Assembly (NCBI RefSeq): GCF_900104475.1
Contig: NZ_FNJR01000001.1
Span: 235,629 to 299,628, forward strand
DNA from: Actinopolyspora xinjiangensis
GTDB lineage: Bacteria > Actinomycetota > Actinomycetes > Mycobacteriales > Pseudonocardiaceae
Length of the DNA: 64,000 nucleotides
Reading direction: 5' to 3'
Every line of letters begins with the position of its first letter. Positions within the stretch are counted from its first letter, which is position 1. A program made the translations under genes and the position numbers. The notes beneath the pieces were generated by a model, which did no database searches, had not been told where the DNA came from, and saw only the letters and a program-made list of their open reading frames with translations. This document shows positions 50,696 to 58,184 of the stretch, in pieces.

Positions 50696-50896
50696 TCAGC
50701 TGTCGAGGCGGCCCTGCTTGACGGTCCGGAGGAACGCGGTCCAGGTGGTGTATTCCACGGCGAGGGTCCCGCCACGACGGTCCTTGGTGTCCCGGATTCC
50801 CACGATCCCGGAGGCGTAACCGACCTCAACGCAGTTGCCCCCATTTCCTCCGCTGCGGCTGGACTTGCGCCATACAGCGCCGTGAAGCTCGCTCAT
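50696..50896 (-). CDS. DUF397 protein
   Basis: A 66-residue DUF397 protein: VWRKSSRSGGNGGNCVEVGY, VGIRDTKDRRGGTLAV, WTAFLRTVKQG. It follows the intact DUF5753 regulator 19 bases downstream in one operon and is the probable modulator of that protein. Confidence 0.88.
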   Translation of the reverse strand: MSELHGAVWRKSSRSGGNGGNCVEVGYASGIVGIRDTKDRRGGTLAVEYTTWTAFLRTVKQGRLDS

Positions 50897-50915
50897 GCCG
50901 CACCCTCTCGTCTTG

Positions 50916-51776
50916 CTATGTCTGTAGGTCTCGGGCCGCTCTGCGGATCAGCTCCGAACTCTCCGTGGGACTCGACGCCGTGGCCCGTAGCCGGTCGAAG
51001 ACCATCGTATATGTCTCTACGTCAGGCTGACGATCGTGGTAAGCGGCCGAGGTCAAGCTCTCCGTGTAAGCCAACGAAGGGGCTACGTCGTCGGGAAAGC
51101 GAAGCAACACGAAAGGAAAACCAGTTCCGGGGTGGGCACCGGCCGAGTAAGGAATGATCTGCACCTCGATTTGAGCTTGCTGCTGAACGTCCAGCAACAG
51201 GTTGAGTTGATCAGTCATGACACTTCGCCCGCCGACGGTTCTCCGGATGGCGGCTTCGCTGATCACGGCTACCAGGCGTGCTCCGTCGCTGAGCAGACGT
51301 TCCTGGCGTTCGGTACGAACCTTGAGCCTGTTTGCCACTTCCTCGGCTGGCATCTCTGGATTGCTGCTGTTGATCAAAGCGTGTGCGTAGTCCGCAGTCT
51401 GGAGCAGGCCCGGAATCAACTCCGTCTCGTAGGTGCGAATCTCTGCCGCTGCTGACTCCAGACCGACGTAGCGGCGGAACCAGCGAGGTACAGCACCCCT
51501 GTAGCTCTGCCACCAACCGCGCTGGTTTGCTCCTTTGGCTAGTTCCTGAACCTCGGATCTGTCCTCATCGGAGGCTCCGTACGCCTCTACGAGCGCGTTG
51601 CGCTCGGCAACCTTGGTGGGTACGTCTCCGTACTCGATTTTGCGGATCTTGCTTTCGGAGCACTCGATTATCGCTGCCGCCTCAGCGGTGTCCTTTCCAG
51701 CGGCGATGCGGAGTTCACGCAGTGCTTGACCAAGAGCTCGTCGGCGTGCGGTCGGACTCTCCTTCATGACGCGCAT
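50916..51776 (-). CDS. HTH-XRE regulator with DUF5753 domain
   Basis: A 286-residue regulator. ATG 51776 or ATG 51767 (MKESPTARRRALGQALREL) could be the start; GGGGAGAGG lies right before the first. HTH at residues about 10-65 (AEAAAIIECSESKIRKIEYG). DUF5753 follows (ELIPGLLQTADYAHALI, VISEAAIRRTVGG, IEVQIIPYSAGAHPGTGFP). It is co-transcribed with the DUF397 gene; the divergent side carries a palindrome and a small gene that it probably controls. Confidence 0.9.
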   Translation of the reverse strand: MRVMKESPTARRRALGQALRELRIAAGKDTAEAAAIIECSESKIRKIEYGDVPTKVAERNALVEAYGASDEDRSEVQELAKGANQRGWWQSYRGAVPRWFRRYVGLESAAAEIRTYETELIPGLLQTADYAHALINSSNPEMPAEEVANRLKVRTERQERLLSDGARLVAVISEAAIRRTVGGRSVMTDQLNLLLDVQQQAQIEVQIIPYSAGAHPGTGFPFVLLRFPDDVAPSLAYTESLTSAAYHDRQPDVETYTMVFDRLRATASSPTESSELIRRAARDLQT

Positions 51777-51820
51777 CCTCTCCCCTTCGGAGGCCGAAGC
51801 GCGATCACCCAAAAGAGCGA

Positions 51821-51847
51821 CTGGTAACCGTTACCAGTAACCGTTAT
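51821..51847. promoter_or_regulatory. operator palindrome and direct repeat
   Basis: CTGGTAAC C GTTACCAG (51821-51837) is a perfect palindrome with a one-base centre; GTAACCGTTA occurs twice (51824-51833 and 51838-51847). They lie between the divergent DUF5753 regulator gene and the small gene at 51904. Confidence 0.7.
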
Positions 51848-51903
51848 AGTTCTTCATAATCGATCAGCAACACAAAAGCATTGCTGATGCCGAGGAGGAG
51901 GCA

Positions 51904-52146
51904 ATGAGAGGGCTGTTGAACAATACTCTCGAAGAGAGAAGCGCAGGGTGGCTCTGCGGCAGCTACCCGGTGAGAAGTCCTTGCGACAAGCCGACGATCG
52001 CCAACTCTTCGTTTGGGACAGGGAAACAACTGTCCGGAGACGATTGCGAAATCCGAGTGCGGCCAAGGGGGATGTGCACTACGCACTGTCCGGCACGCAC
52101 TCGCACTGCGCTGTGTGAGGCGAGCAGCGCGTTCGCCGTGTTGTGA
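51904..52146 (+). CDS. small hypothetical protein divergent from the regulator
   Basis: An 80-residue frame opens at ATG after a very strong GAGGAGGAGG. It reads MRGLLNNTLEERSAGWLCGS and contains six cysteines; no family is recognised. A second frame in the same DNA (51948-52118, GTG start) reads ALRQLPGEKSLRQADDRQLF and ends SGTHSHCAV; it looks as coding-like. Which is translated, or whether one arose by frameshift, cannot be settled. Codon bias is weak in both. It is controlled from the shared operator. Confidence 0.35.
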   Translation: MRGLLNNTLEERSAGWLCGSYPVRSPCDKPTIANSSFGTGKQLSGDDCEIRVRPRGMCTTHCPARTRTALCEASSAFAVL

Positions 52147-52343
52147 GCTGCTCGTTCGATGGTCACCACCACCGAACGAGCAGCTCTTCTCCCGCCGTCC
52201 CAGCCGGCAAGCACATGGACGCGGGGGCTCCACCAACCGTGTGTGAAAGGGAGCGTTGTTCATGCTAGCGCTTACTACGACGCGTGTCAGGACGCGTCCC
52301 ATCTCGCGGGGCCACCACCTCTCCCGGCTGGGGGTGAGCTGAG

Positions 52344-52622
52344 GTGCGGCCGCTGTTTCCGCGTAGCCCGGTGTTTCTGGTGCTGGCCCCGACTGAGGCT
52401 GATCACCACTACGGCCAGCCGCCCCGGCTGCACGCCATCGAGCATCATCCGAGCGAGTACACGGCCTCGTGGGTGCTGAGTCTGTGCCGCATGCGGCTCG
52501 GTGTCGGGGAGATACTCGGTATCGGTGAGCCGCAGGCTGATCCCGAGCTGTGCGCCCCGTGCTGCTCCACGATCGCGGTCTCCAGCTTCCGGGGACGGGT
52601 GGTGCGCCATGCCCACCAGTGA
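52344..52622 (+). CDS. small cysteine-containing hypothetical protein
   Basis: A 92-residue protein, GTG start, with GGGGGTGAG upstream. It reads RPLFPRSPVFLVLAPTEADH, a Trp-centred stretch (YTASWVLSLCRMRLGVGE), then a CxxC-like LCAPCCSTIAVSSFRGR. Small proteins with such a CxxC end often lie next to DUF5753/DUF397 genes in Pseudonocardiales; their role is unknown. It overlaps the next gene by 14 bases. Confidence 0.55.
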   Translation: MRPLFPRSPVFLVLAPTEADHHYGQPPRLHAIEHHPSEYTASWVLSLCRMRLGVGEILGIGEPQADPELCAPCCSTIAVSSFRGRVVRHAHQ

Positions 52623-53130
52623 ACACTGCGTGCCGCCTCCCCGGTTCGTCACCAGCACCGGCTCGGGCGAGATCCACGCCACCGCCCCCTACAAACACAC
52701 CGACTCCGCCCGTGCGGGCCGAGGCTTCGTGGCCTGTTTCTGCGGCCAGACCATCGAACTACCCCCACACCCGCCGGACCGAATCCTGGCCGGGTGGCAC
52801 CACTACTGCCGCGTGTGCACCCAACACCTGCTCGCCGCCAGTAATCACCACCCACCCAGCCCCACCAACACCTACGAACCCTGGCTGCTGGAACTCGCCC
52901 ACCTCGACACCGACAGCCCCACCACCATCCCTCCCTCGCGCTGGCGCGACATCACCTGCCACCAACAACGTCACGGCCCCACCGTGCTGCGGCTGAAGCC
53001 CACCGCCTCCGGCATCGCACTGCTGGCGCCCACCCCGGCCGCGGTGACGCTGCTGACCGCCGAGCAAGCCCGACACCTGCGCGACGAACTCGACTCGGCA
53101 CTGCTGGAACGGGAGACGTGGCCATCATGA
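52609..53130 (+). CDS. hypothetical protein with zinc-ribbon-like cysteines
   Basis: A 173-residue protein starting inside the end of the previous gene. Residues about 30-75 carry VACFCGQTIELPPHPPDRI and HYCRVCTQHLLAA, a C-x-C...C-x2-C set that could bind zinc. The C-terminal half ends in a helical stretch, TAEQARHLRDELDSALL. It is co-translated with its neighbours (overlap of 4 bases with the next gene). No family recognised. Confidence 0.6.
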   Translation: MPTSEHCVPPPRFVTSTGSGEIHATAPYKHTDSARAGRGFVACFCGQTIELPPHPPDRILAGWHHYCRVCTQHLLAASNHHPPSPTNTYEPWLLELAHLDTDSPTTIPPSRWRDITCHQQRHGPTVLRLKPTASGIALLAPTPAAVTLLTAEQARHLRDELDSALLERETWPS

Positions 53131-53654
53131 CCCTCACCGTGCTGCTGCTCGTGCTGCGCCACCTGCTCAGCGGAAACCGCCTCTCGCGGAGAAGCAGTGT
53201 CCTAAGTGGAAACGACAGTCCTGCTGCCGGTACCGCTGATCCTCCTACTGGCACGGTCGACCCGGCCACCGACACGCTGAACAAGCCCGAGCGTCACGCC
53301 TGGTTCGTCAGCGTGCACGAATCCCGCTGGCACGCCTGCCCCGCCAACACCGCACTCCGACACTCCGGACTGCGGGCGCTGTGCGGACACCTGGCCCGAC
53401 ACGGCCCCTACCGAGGCCGAGCCAGCCCCACACCACCCGAACATGACGAGGACGACCGATCGGTCTGCGACGCCTGCCTGCACACCATCGGGCATCTTCC
53501 GGCCCACTCGCCGCAAGTGCGTCCACTGTGGAACACACACGGCAACACCGGACAAGGCCGACCCACCCGCGACCCCGACAAGCCCAGCGGCACCACCTCT
53601 ACCAGCACCCGGTCACCTCACGACGGCCCCCGACACACACCACTGGCTGCCTGA
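53127..53654 (+). CDS. hypothetical protein, membrane segment and cysteine pairs
   Basis: A 175-residue protein whose ATG overlaps the preceding stop (ATGA). It has a short hydrophobic start (MTLTVLLLVLRHLLSG), a Ser/Thr/Pro linker and a region with HACPANTALRHSGLRALCGH and SVCDACLHTIGHLP, two pairs of cysteines plus histidines that may bind zinc. The last 50 residues are low-complexity. It is the last gene before a terminator. Function unknown. Confidence 0.5.
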   Translation: MTLTVLLLVLRHLLSGNRLSRRSSVLSGNDSPAAGTADPPTGTVDPATDTLNKPERHAWFVSVHESRWHACPANTALRHSGLRALCGHLARHGPYRGRASPTPPEHDEDDRSVCDACLHTIGHLPAHSPQVRPLWNTHGNTGQGRPTRDPDKPSGTTSTSTRSPHDGPRHTPLAA

Positions 53655-53937
53655 CCAACGCACAAAACCCGAACGCGTGCCACGAGAGCACCCGATCCTC
53701 CGGCGTGCGTTCGTCGCGGCCCCGCACAACGGCGTGCGGGGCCACCCACCACCCCGCCATCCATTTCTCGCGAAATCGGCACCACGAAAACAGAACCACC
53801 CCAAGCCGGTGCCGCGCCGGAAATCCTCCCCTCCCCACCCCGGCGCGACACCCCATCCCGGCCGGGGCGGTACCGGTTCTCCACCGCCCCGGCCGGGGGC
53901 AAACACCGCACCATCGAACCGAGCAGGACGCATCGTC
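53655..53937. other. 283-base intergenic stretch
   Basis: It holds the terminator at 53719-53742 and a 14-bp palindrome ATTTCTCGCGAAAT at 53763-53776, whose reverse complement occurs at 27982-27995 next to another DUF397 gene. No gene. Confidence 0.5.
53719..53742 (+). terminator. hairpin terminator
   Basis: GCCCCGCAC (53719-53727) and GTGCGGGGC (53734-53742) form a perfect 9-bp stem with a six-base loop after the three-gene cluster. There is no T-run. Confidence 0.6.
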
Positions 53938-54264
53938 ATGTCCAGAATCTCCCCGGTCACCACGATCCTGCTGCGCGAATGCGCCGGAACCGCCCTCGCC
54001 GTAGCCGCCTTCGCCTACAGCGGATGGATCACCACGATCTTGAGCCTGTCATTCCTCACGAAGCTCTTTCACCACAGCGGCTCAGACATCGAACTCCACG
54101 CCCTCTTCAGCGCACTGGCCTGCCTACTGTGGTGGACAGGAGTCGCCGGAGTGCGCCTCGCCGGATGGCGGCCGAACTGGCCGATCCTCGTCGGCCTGCT
54201 CCTCATCGGCGTTCACACGATCGAACTCGCCGTCATGACGATGATAGTTCACCACCCCGCATGA
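53938..54264 (+). CDS. small membrane protein
   Basis: A 108-residue protein with ATG at 53938. Three hydrophobic segments: residues about 17-50 (LAVAAFAYSGWITTILSLSF), 57-78 (HALFSALACLLWWTGVAGV) and 85-105 (WPILVGLLLIGVHTIELAVM). No family recognised. Its end lies 28 bases before CRISPR site E. Confidence 0.6.
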   Translation: MSRISPVTTILLRECAGTALAVAAFAYSGWITTILSLSFLTKLFHHSGSDIELHALFSALACLLWWTGVAGVRLAGWRPNWPILVGLLLIGVHTIELAVMTMIVHHPA

Positions 54265-54292
54265 GACGAAAAAGCTTCCCGAACCGGTTCAC

Positions 54293-54428
54293 AGTCCACC
54301 TCCACACGCGTGGAGAGCACCTCGTCGGCGGGCTCGTCCACCCACACCAACGCGGTCCACCTCCACACCCGTGGAGAGCACCCTCTGCGACCTGCGACGT
54401 TACAACCGCCGCTGCACGTTCTCACACC
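54293..54428 (-). CRISPR. minimal one-spacer CRISPR array with leader-like flank (site E)
   Basis: Two 28-bp repeats at 54293-54320 and 54354-54381, exactly 61 bp apart, with a 33-base spacer (54321-54353). Both read GTCCACCTCCACA and CGTGGAGAGCAC apart from the two centre bases. 54382-54428 is the conserved 47-bp flank, leader-side on the minus strand. Confidence 0.85.
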
Positions 54429-54623
54429 ACCAACACAACCGAAACCCCCACACATCACGTACCAGCGGCCTGGCAACACCACCTGAACGGACACTACGTC
54501 GAGTTACCCTGTCATCCGGAAGATCACATCCACAACGCCTCGCCGGAGGCGAACCACGAGGAATTTCGTGTGGTCCACGAGGTTGTCCCGCACTCAGATT
54601 TCAAACCACAATGGACAACACGA

Positions 54624-54986
54624 CTACTCGGTCATTTTGGGGTGTCCCGTACCGGCGTGAATGAGCCATACGGTGCGACGCTGTTCGTCGAGGAGATACC
54701 ACACGCGCCCGCCGCCGGTGACTTCGATCTGCCATGCGGGCAGCTCCCGCCCCTCGAAGGTTCCGATACGCAGTGATCCCTTGAGCCGATGGTGGCGCTG
54801 AGTCTCCATTCGTGGGGCTGGATCATTGCTGAGCTGTTCCCAAGCGCGGCGTGTGTTACCAGGAGCCTGCTGGCACAGCTCGTCCCAGCCTTTACCGGCC
54901 TCACTGGTACCGCACCGGATCTCCCATTGGTCCCGCGCCGCCGGTGGGGCGACGCGCTGCTTGCGTCGGGTACCGCCACCACTCAT
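54624..54986 (-). CDS. RelE/HigB-like toxin of a toxin-antitoxin pair
   Basis: A 120-residue protein. The second half has the RelE/ParE fold: HHRLKGSLRIGTFEGRELPA, then WQIEVTGGGRVWYLLDEQRR and TVWLIHAGTGHP at the end, as in HigB-like mRNA interferases. The ATG overlaps the antitoxin's stop (ATGA), with the antitoxin gene first. It probably cleaves mRNA on ribosomes. The pair lies between CRISPR sites E and F. Confidence 0.72.
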   Translation of the reverse strand: MSGGGTRRKQRVAPPAARDQWEIRCGTSEAGKGWDELCQQAPGNTRRAWEQLSNDPAPRMETQRHHRLKGSLRIGTFEGRELPAWQIEVTGGGRVWYLLDEQRRTVWLIHAGTGHPKMTE

Positions 54987-55462
54987 ACGTTACTGGGAGG
55001 TTCGGTCGCCGGGCCGTGGTCGGTGGCGTCGGTTGTCAGCGAAGCATGCACCTCGGGGTCGGCGTACGCCTCCGCGGTGTGTTTCCAGGACTCGATGACC
55101 TGTGCCACGGGTGCCGGATTGTCGATGGCTTCGGTGGCACGCAGTGTCTCGACGAGTTCCACCACGAACGCACGCACATCCTCGGTGGGCAGGAAGCGCA
55201 CCCAGGGAAAGGCTTCGGGTACGACATCGATCAGTAAGGACAGCGCGGCCCCGTCCTGGCGCATCATGGCCGTGAACAGGGCGGTGGTGGCCGAGACGAC
55301 CTCGTTCTCCTGCTCGGCCCGAGCAGCGGTGGTCAACACGAGATCCTCGTCGTCACGGCGGCGCAACCACAGGTGACGACTACGGCTCGCATTGATCTTG
55401 GCGACCGTGTCCTTGGGATGGTTGACCAGGTCGGAGAACCGAGCCTCCAGAGCACGTTCCAT
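54983..55462 (-). CDS. antitoxin-like partner of the RelE-type toxin
   Basis: A 159-residue acidic protein preceding and overlapping the toxin gene. The first 45 residues (FSDLVNHPKDTVAKINASRS, RHLWLRRRDDEDLVLT) resemble the Phd/YefM-type DNA-binding start of large actinomycete antitoxins; the rest is helical (VRAFVVELVETLRATEA). Palindromic bases at 55463-55484 just before its ATG fit autorepression. Confidence 0.7.
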   Translation of the reverse strand: MERALEARFSDLVNHPKDTVAKINASRSRHLWLRRRDDEDLVLTTAARAEQENEVVSATTALFTAMMRQDGAALSLLIDVVPEAFPWVRFLPTEDVRAFVVELVETLRATEAIDNPAPVAQVIESWKHTAEAYADPEVHASLTTDATDHGPATEPPSNV

Positions 55463-55484
55463 AGTTTCAAACTAATGCGAAACT
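55463..55484. promoter_or_regulatory. operator-like palindrome before the antitoxin gene
   Basis: AGTTTCAAACT (55463-55473) is a palindrome with a one-base centre; a further GAAACT (55479-55484) repeats one arm. It immediately precedes the antitoxin start, typical of toxin-antitoxin autoregulation. Confidence 0.55.
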
Positions 55485-55514
55485 TGGAGGGGTGCAAGTC
55501 CCCCAGTCGTTCAC

Positions 55515-55650
55515 AGACGAGCTCCACGCCCGTGGAGAGCACGAGCAGCATCGTGGTCAGCCAACCACGATCACCGGTCCACCTCCACGCCCGTGGAGAG
55601 CACCCTCTGCGACCCGCGACGCTACGACCGCCGCTGCACGTTCTCACACC
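55515..55650 (-). CRISPR. minimal one-spacer CRISPR array with leader-like flank (site F)
   Basis: Repeats at 55515-55542 (first bases altered to AGACGAGC, the terminal repeat) and 55576-55603, exactly 61 bp apart, with a 33-base spacer (55543-55575) that contains CGTGGT and ACCACG as an inverted pair. 55604-55650 is the 47-bp flank, nearly identical to that of site D. Confidence 0.82.
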
Positions 55651-55874
55651 ACCGACACAACGGAACCCCCACGCGGGATTCACGGCCCGACGAGCGAACT
55701 ACACCAGTACCCACGAACCTGCCCCACACCGAGTCACCCCAGCTATCGACCAGACCAGCCCCCATCACAGCTCACCGGAAACGAGCGGCCCAGAGCTTCG
55801 GCTCGAACTTTCCGGATGCCGCATCCCCGAGTCTCGCGATCACCGTGCTGGAGTTTCCGAACAACGGCAGAAGC

Positions 55875-56111
55875 TCAGAGGGCGGTGATGCGCAGCACGT
55901 CGATCAACAACATCCGCTCCCCCACGGTGTACATGACGATACCGCCGTCGAACGCGGCCTTCCACTGGTCACGACCTTTGTCGTAGGTACCGGTGTACGG
56001 CTCGACGCGCAGTTCGTCCAGTCGTTTGTCCACCGCCTTCTGAAGCCGTGGCGGGAGATCATTGTAAGTCCGGTCGGCTTGTTCACCCCAGCGAATCACG
56101 TAGCGGGCCAT
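55875..56111 (-). CDS. RelE/ParE-family toxin
   Basis: A 78-residue toxin: RYVIRWGEQADRTYNDLPPR, LQKAVDKRLDELRVEPYTG, WKAAFDGGIVMYTVGERMLL and IDVLRITAL are the typical RelE/ParE strands and helices. The ATG overlaps the stop of the preceding small gene by one base (TGATG), so the antitoxin comes first, as usual. It probably cleaves ribosome-bound mRNA or poisons gyrase; the sequence does not decide which. Confidence 0.85.
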   Translation of the reverse strand: MARYVIRWGEQADRTYNDLPPRLQKAVDKRLDELRVEPYTGTYDKGRDQWKAAFDGGIVMYTVGERMLLIDVLRITAL

Positions 56112-56413
56112 CAATGCCTCAACCAAATCGGAGGGGTGGTGGGATCGCTCAAGTCGTCGATCCGTTCCGAGAATCCCGTCTGGTCACCTTCCTCGAACAG
56201 GCGACGCATCATCTCCCGATCGTGCTCGGTCGGCGGATTCGCGGCGCTGGTAGCGGTGGCCCACCACTCGGTGAACTGCTCCTCGGTGAACCCGTACTCC
56301 CGCTCCAGATCGAACTGCACCAGCTCGTGCGGCTCGCCGTACAGCCGCAACGCCTCCCGAATGTCGTCCAGGTCACGCTCGACCGCCAGGGGGCCCGAAT
56401 TCATCCGGAACAT
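56111..56413 (-). CDS. antitoxin-like partner of the RelE/ParE toxin
   Basis: A 100-residue acidic protein directly before the toxin gene. It reads ERDLDDIREALRLYGEPHEL, VQFDLEREYGFTEEQFTEWW and ends in an acidic SERIDDLSDPTTPP. Not a common HTH antitoxin family; the call rests on size, charge and coupling to the toxin. Confidence 0.7.
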   Translation of the reverse strand: MFRMNSGPLAVERDLDDIREALRLYGEPHELVQFDLEREYGFTEEQFTEWWATATSAANPPTEHDREMMRRLFEEGDQTGFSERIDDLSDPTTPPIWLRH

Positions 56414-56503
56414 GGCGCGAAGTATGCCAACACCACCACCCGCCCCGCACCCCTGACCAGCCGGTAATCACCCGACCGACTCACACCACGACGACACCCC
56501 GCC

Positions 56504-56530
56504 GACCACCGCCACGCCAGTGGAGATCAC
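56504..56530 (-). CRISPR. degenerate solitary CRISPR repeat (site G)
   Basis: GACCACCGCCACGCCAGTGG followed by AGATCAC resembles the repeat with about four changes. The 47-bp flank is not present. It is probably a decayed copy in the same orientation as the others. Confidence 0.5.
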
Positions 56531-56545
56531 GCCAGCCTGAAGCGA

Positions 56546-57061
56546 TCACCGGTCTTCTTCACCCTCGAGCAACGTTGCCGCCTGATCCGTGTTCAGGGCA
56601 TCCGCATAACGGTGGGCGGACGCCGTGTAGCGGGGCAGGTGGTCGGCCAGTGCGTGCACCAACCGCGAGACGGCCTCGCGTTCCTGTCCCAGATCCGTCA
56701 GCGCGAGCGCGAGAAAGACCACGACCGCGTCGTCGAGCCCGTCTCCCTCGGTGGTGGATTCAGCCATAAGAATCCGCACACTCTCCCGCACCTGTCCGAT
56801 GTTGCGTAACGAGCTGGCGAGCTGGATCTTTGCTCGTCGGTTCTCGTATCCGCTCAGGCCCGCCTCGAGGGCGCGCCGATAGCCGGGGATGGCCAGCTCG
56901 GGAGAGCCCGTCGAGTCGTGGGCGCAGGCCAACTGGAATTCGCGGATCTCATCGGGCACCCCTGGCGACCCGACGATCTTCGTGATCCTGGCAACGAATT
57001 CCCCCGGCGACAGGCTTTCCAACTCCTGCCAAGCCACATCCAATTCCTCGTGCAAGTTCAT
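56546..57061 (-). CDS. TPR-repeat protein
   Basis: A 171-residue helical protein of the TPR_5 type common in actinomycetes. Repeats are visible as ELAIPGYRRALEAGLSGYEN, RAKIQLASSLRNIGQVRESV, VVFLALALTDLGQEREAVSR. It probably mediates protein contacts. No partner is recognisable; the neighbour on the left is CRISPR site G and on the right site H. Confidence 0.8.
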   Translation of the reverse strand: MNLHEELDVAWQELESLSPGEFVARITKIVGSPGVPDEIREFQLACAHDSTGSPELAIPGYRRALEAGLSGYENRRAKIQLASSLRNIGQVRESVRILMAESTTEGDGLDDAVVVFLALALTDLGQEREAVSRLVHALADHLPRYTASAHRYADALNTDQAATLLEGEEDR

Positions 57062-57550
57062 GCGCGCGATCCTTCACATGGAACGGTTACCGACTGTGAG
57101 CCAACCGGCGACTACTGCGGAAACCCCAGTGGGCACGCGCATACGCGGCGGCGAGAGTACAGCACACTTCGACCGGAGGACTCTGATCGAGATATCCGAC
57201 TCCCGCACAACCCGCGGGACGCTTTTCCCATCACAGGCTGGCTCAGTTCCGATCCACCTCCACGCCCGTGGAGAGCACACGCGCGTGAATCGCGCGGCCA
57301 ACGTCCTTGCCTTGACCAGACTCGCCCCACCAAAGTCACGCCCAACCAAGCCGCGGCTCGCCAGCAGTGACCGCACCACGATTGGACAGGCGACCTCGTG
57401 GCGGCTCCCCGAATATCTCCGCGGAGCCGTGGATGCCGGCCCCCGAACCCCGGTGGCTGCCGGTCACCGGCCGTTCCTTGTCTAGCCAAAGTCAGCCATA
57501 CTCCGCGCAGCCTCGAATCGCCCTGGCGCAAAGCGACACGACCTGGGGCG
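57062..57550. other. 489-base stretch with a solitary CRISPR repeat
   Basis: Apart from site H (57251-57278) the region has only chance open frames. No promoter, RNA or terminator could be supported. Confidence 0.4.
57251..57278 (-). CRISPR. solitary CRISPR repeat (site H)
   Basis: GATCCACCTCCACGCCCGTG then GAGAGCAC is a near-perfect copy of the repeat consensus. The following bases (ACGCGCGTGAATCGCGCGG) differ from the conserved 47-bp flank, so the leader part is missing or diverged. No second repeat. Confidence 0.65.
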
Positions 57551-58184
57551 CTAGGCCGCGCCCAGACTCGCCGGGACTCGACTAGTCTGGCCTGGCGTTC
57601 CGACAGGTTGCCCGCCGGATTCCTGTTCGTCGTCACTGGAAAAGCCTTGCATACATTCGAGACGACGAAGTAGCCCGTCCATGCCGGCCACTTCGGAAGC
57701 GGTATGGGGTTGCCGTTTGTCCACCGTGTCCACGGCCTCCTGGAATTCGTCGTTTTTGAGATCGAGCCTTCGGACCTGTTCCTGTTGAATCGAGAAAACC
57801 CGGACCACGTTGGTGAAGACGATCCACACCTCCGGGATAACTGGTTCATATCGGTGTCTTCGGCCCGAAGCGCTCCCTTTGTCGAACTGGGAGCGAACGC
57901 GCGTTTGATACTGATGAGCGAGACCGAGGTGTTGTTCCGGGGTGGCAACGCGGTAGTCTCTCGCTGACGACGGCTTCGACCGAGCGTTCGTCCTGGCTCC
58001 GGTGGTGTTTGGCTGTACGGCGGATGGCCCCGCGCATGGTTTGCCGGTCGGTCACGGGGTCGAGTCCGAGCGCGCCGGCGATCTGGTCGTAGGTGAGAAT
58101 CTCGGCGGTCGGGGTGTCGGCCAAGAGATCGTAGACGATGCGTCAGCGGGCACGCATCTCGGCGGATCGGAGCTGTTCAGGCAT
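57551..58184 (-). pseudogene. disrupted gene of a phage-type operon (unknown function)
   Basis: ATG 58184 opens MPEQLRSAEMRAR, then a TGA (58143-58145) interrupts; the frame goes on RIVYDLLADTPTAEILTYDQ, IAGALGLDPVTDRQTMRGAI, RRTAKHHRSQDERSVEAV. Near 57965 one base is missing, and the next frame continues RDYRVATPEQHLGLAHQYQT, RVRSQFDKGS to EVAGMDGLLRRLECMQG. The first part looks like a winged-helix or IHF-like DNA-binding protein seen in actinophages and integrative elements. One nonsense and one frameshift make it a pseudogene. It overlaps the end of the upstream disrupted gene. Confidence 0.65.
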
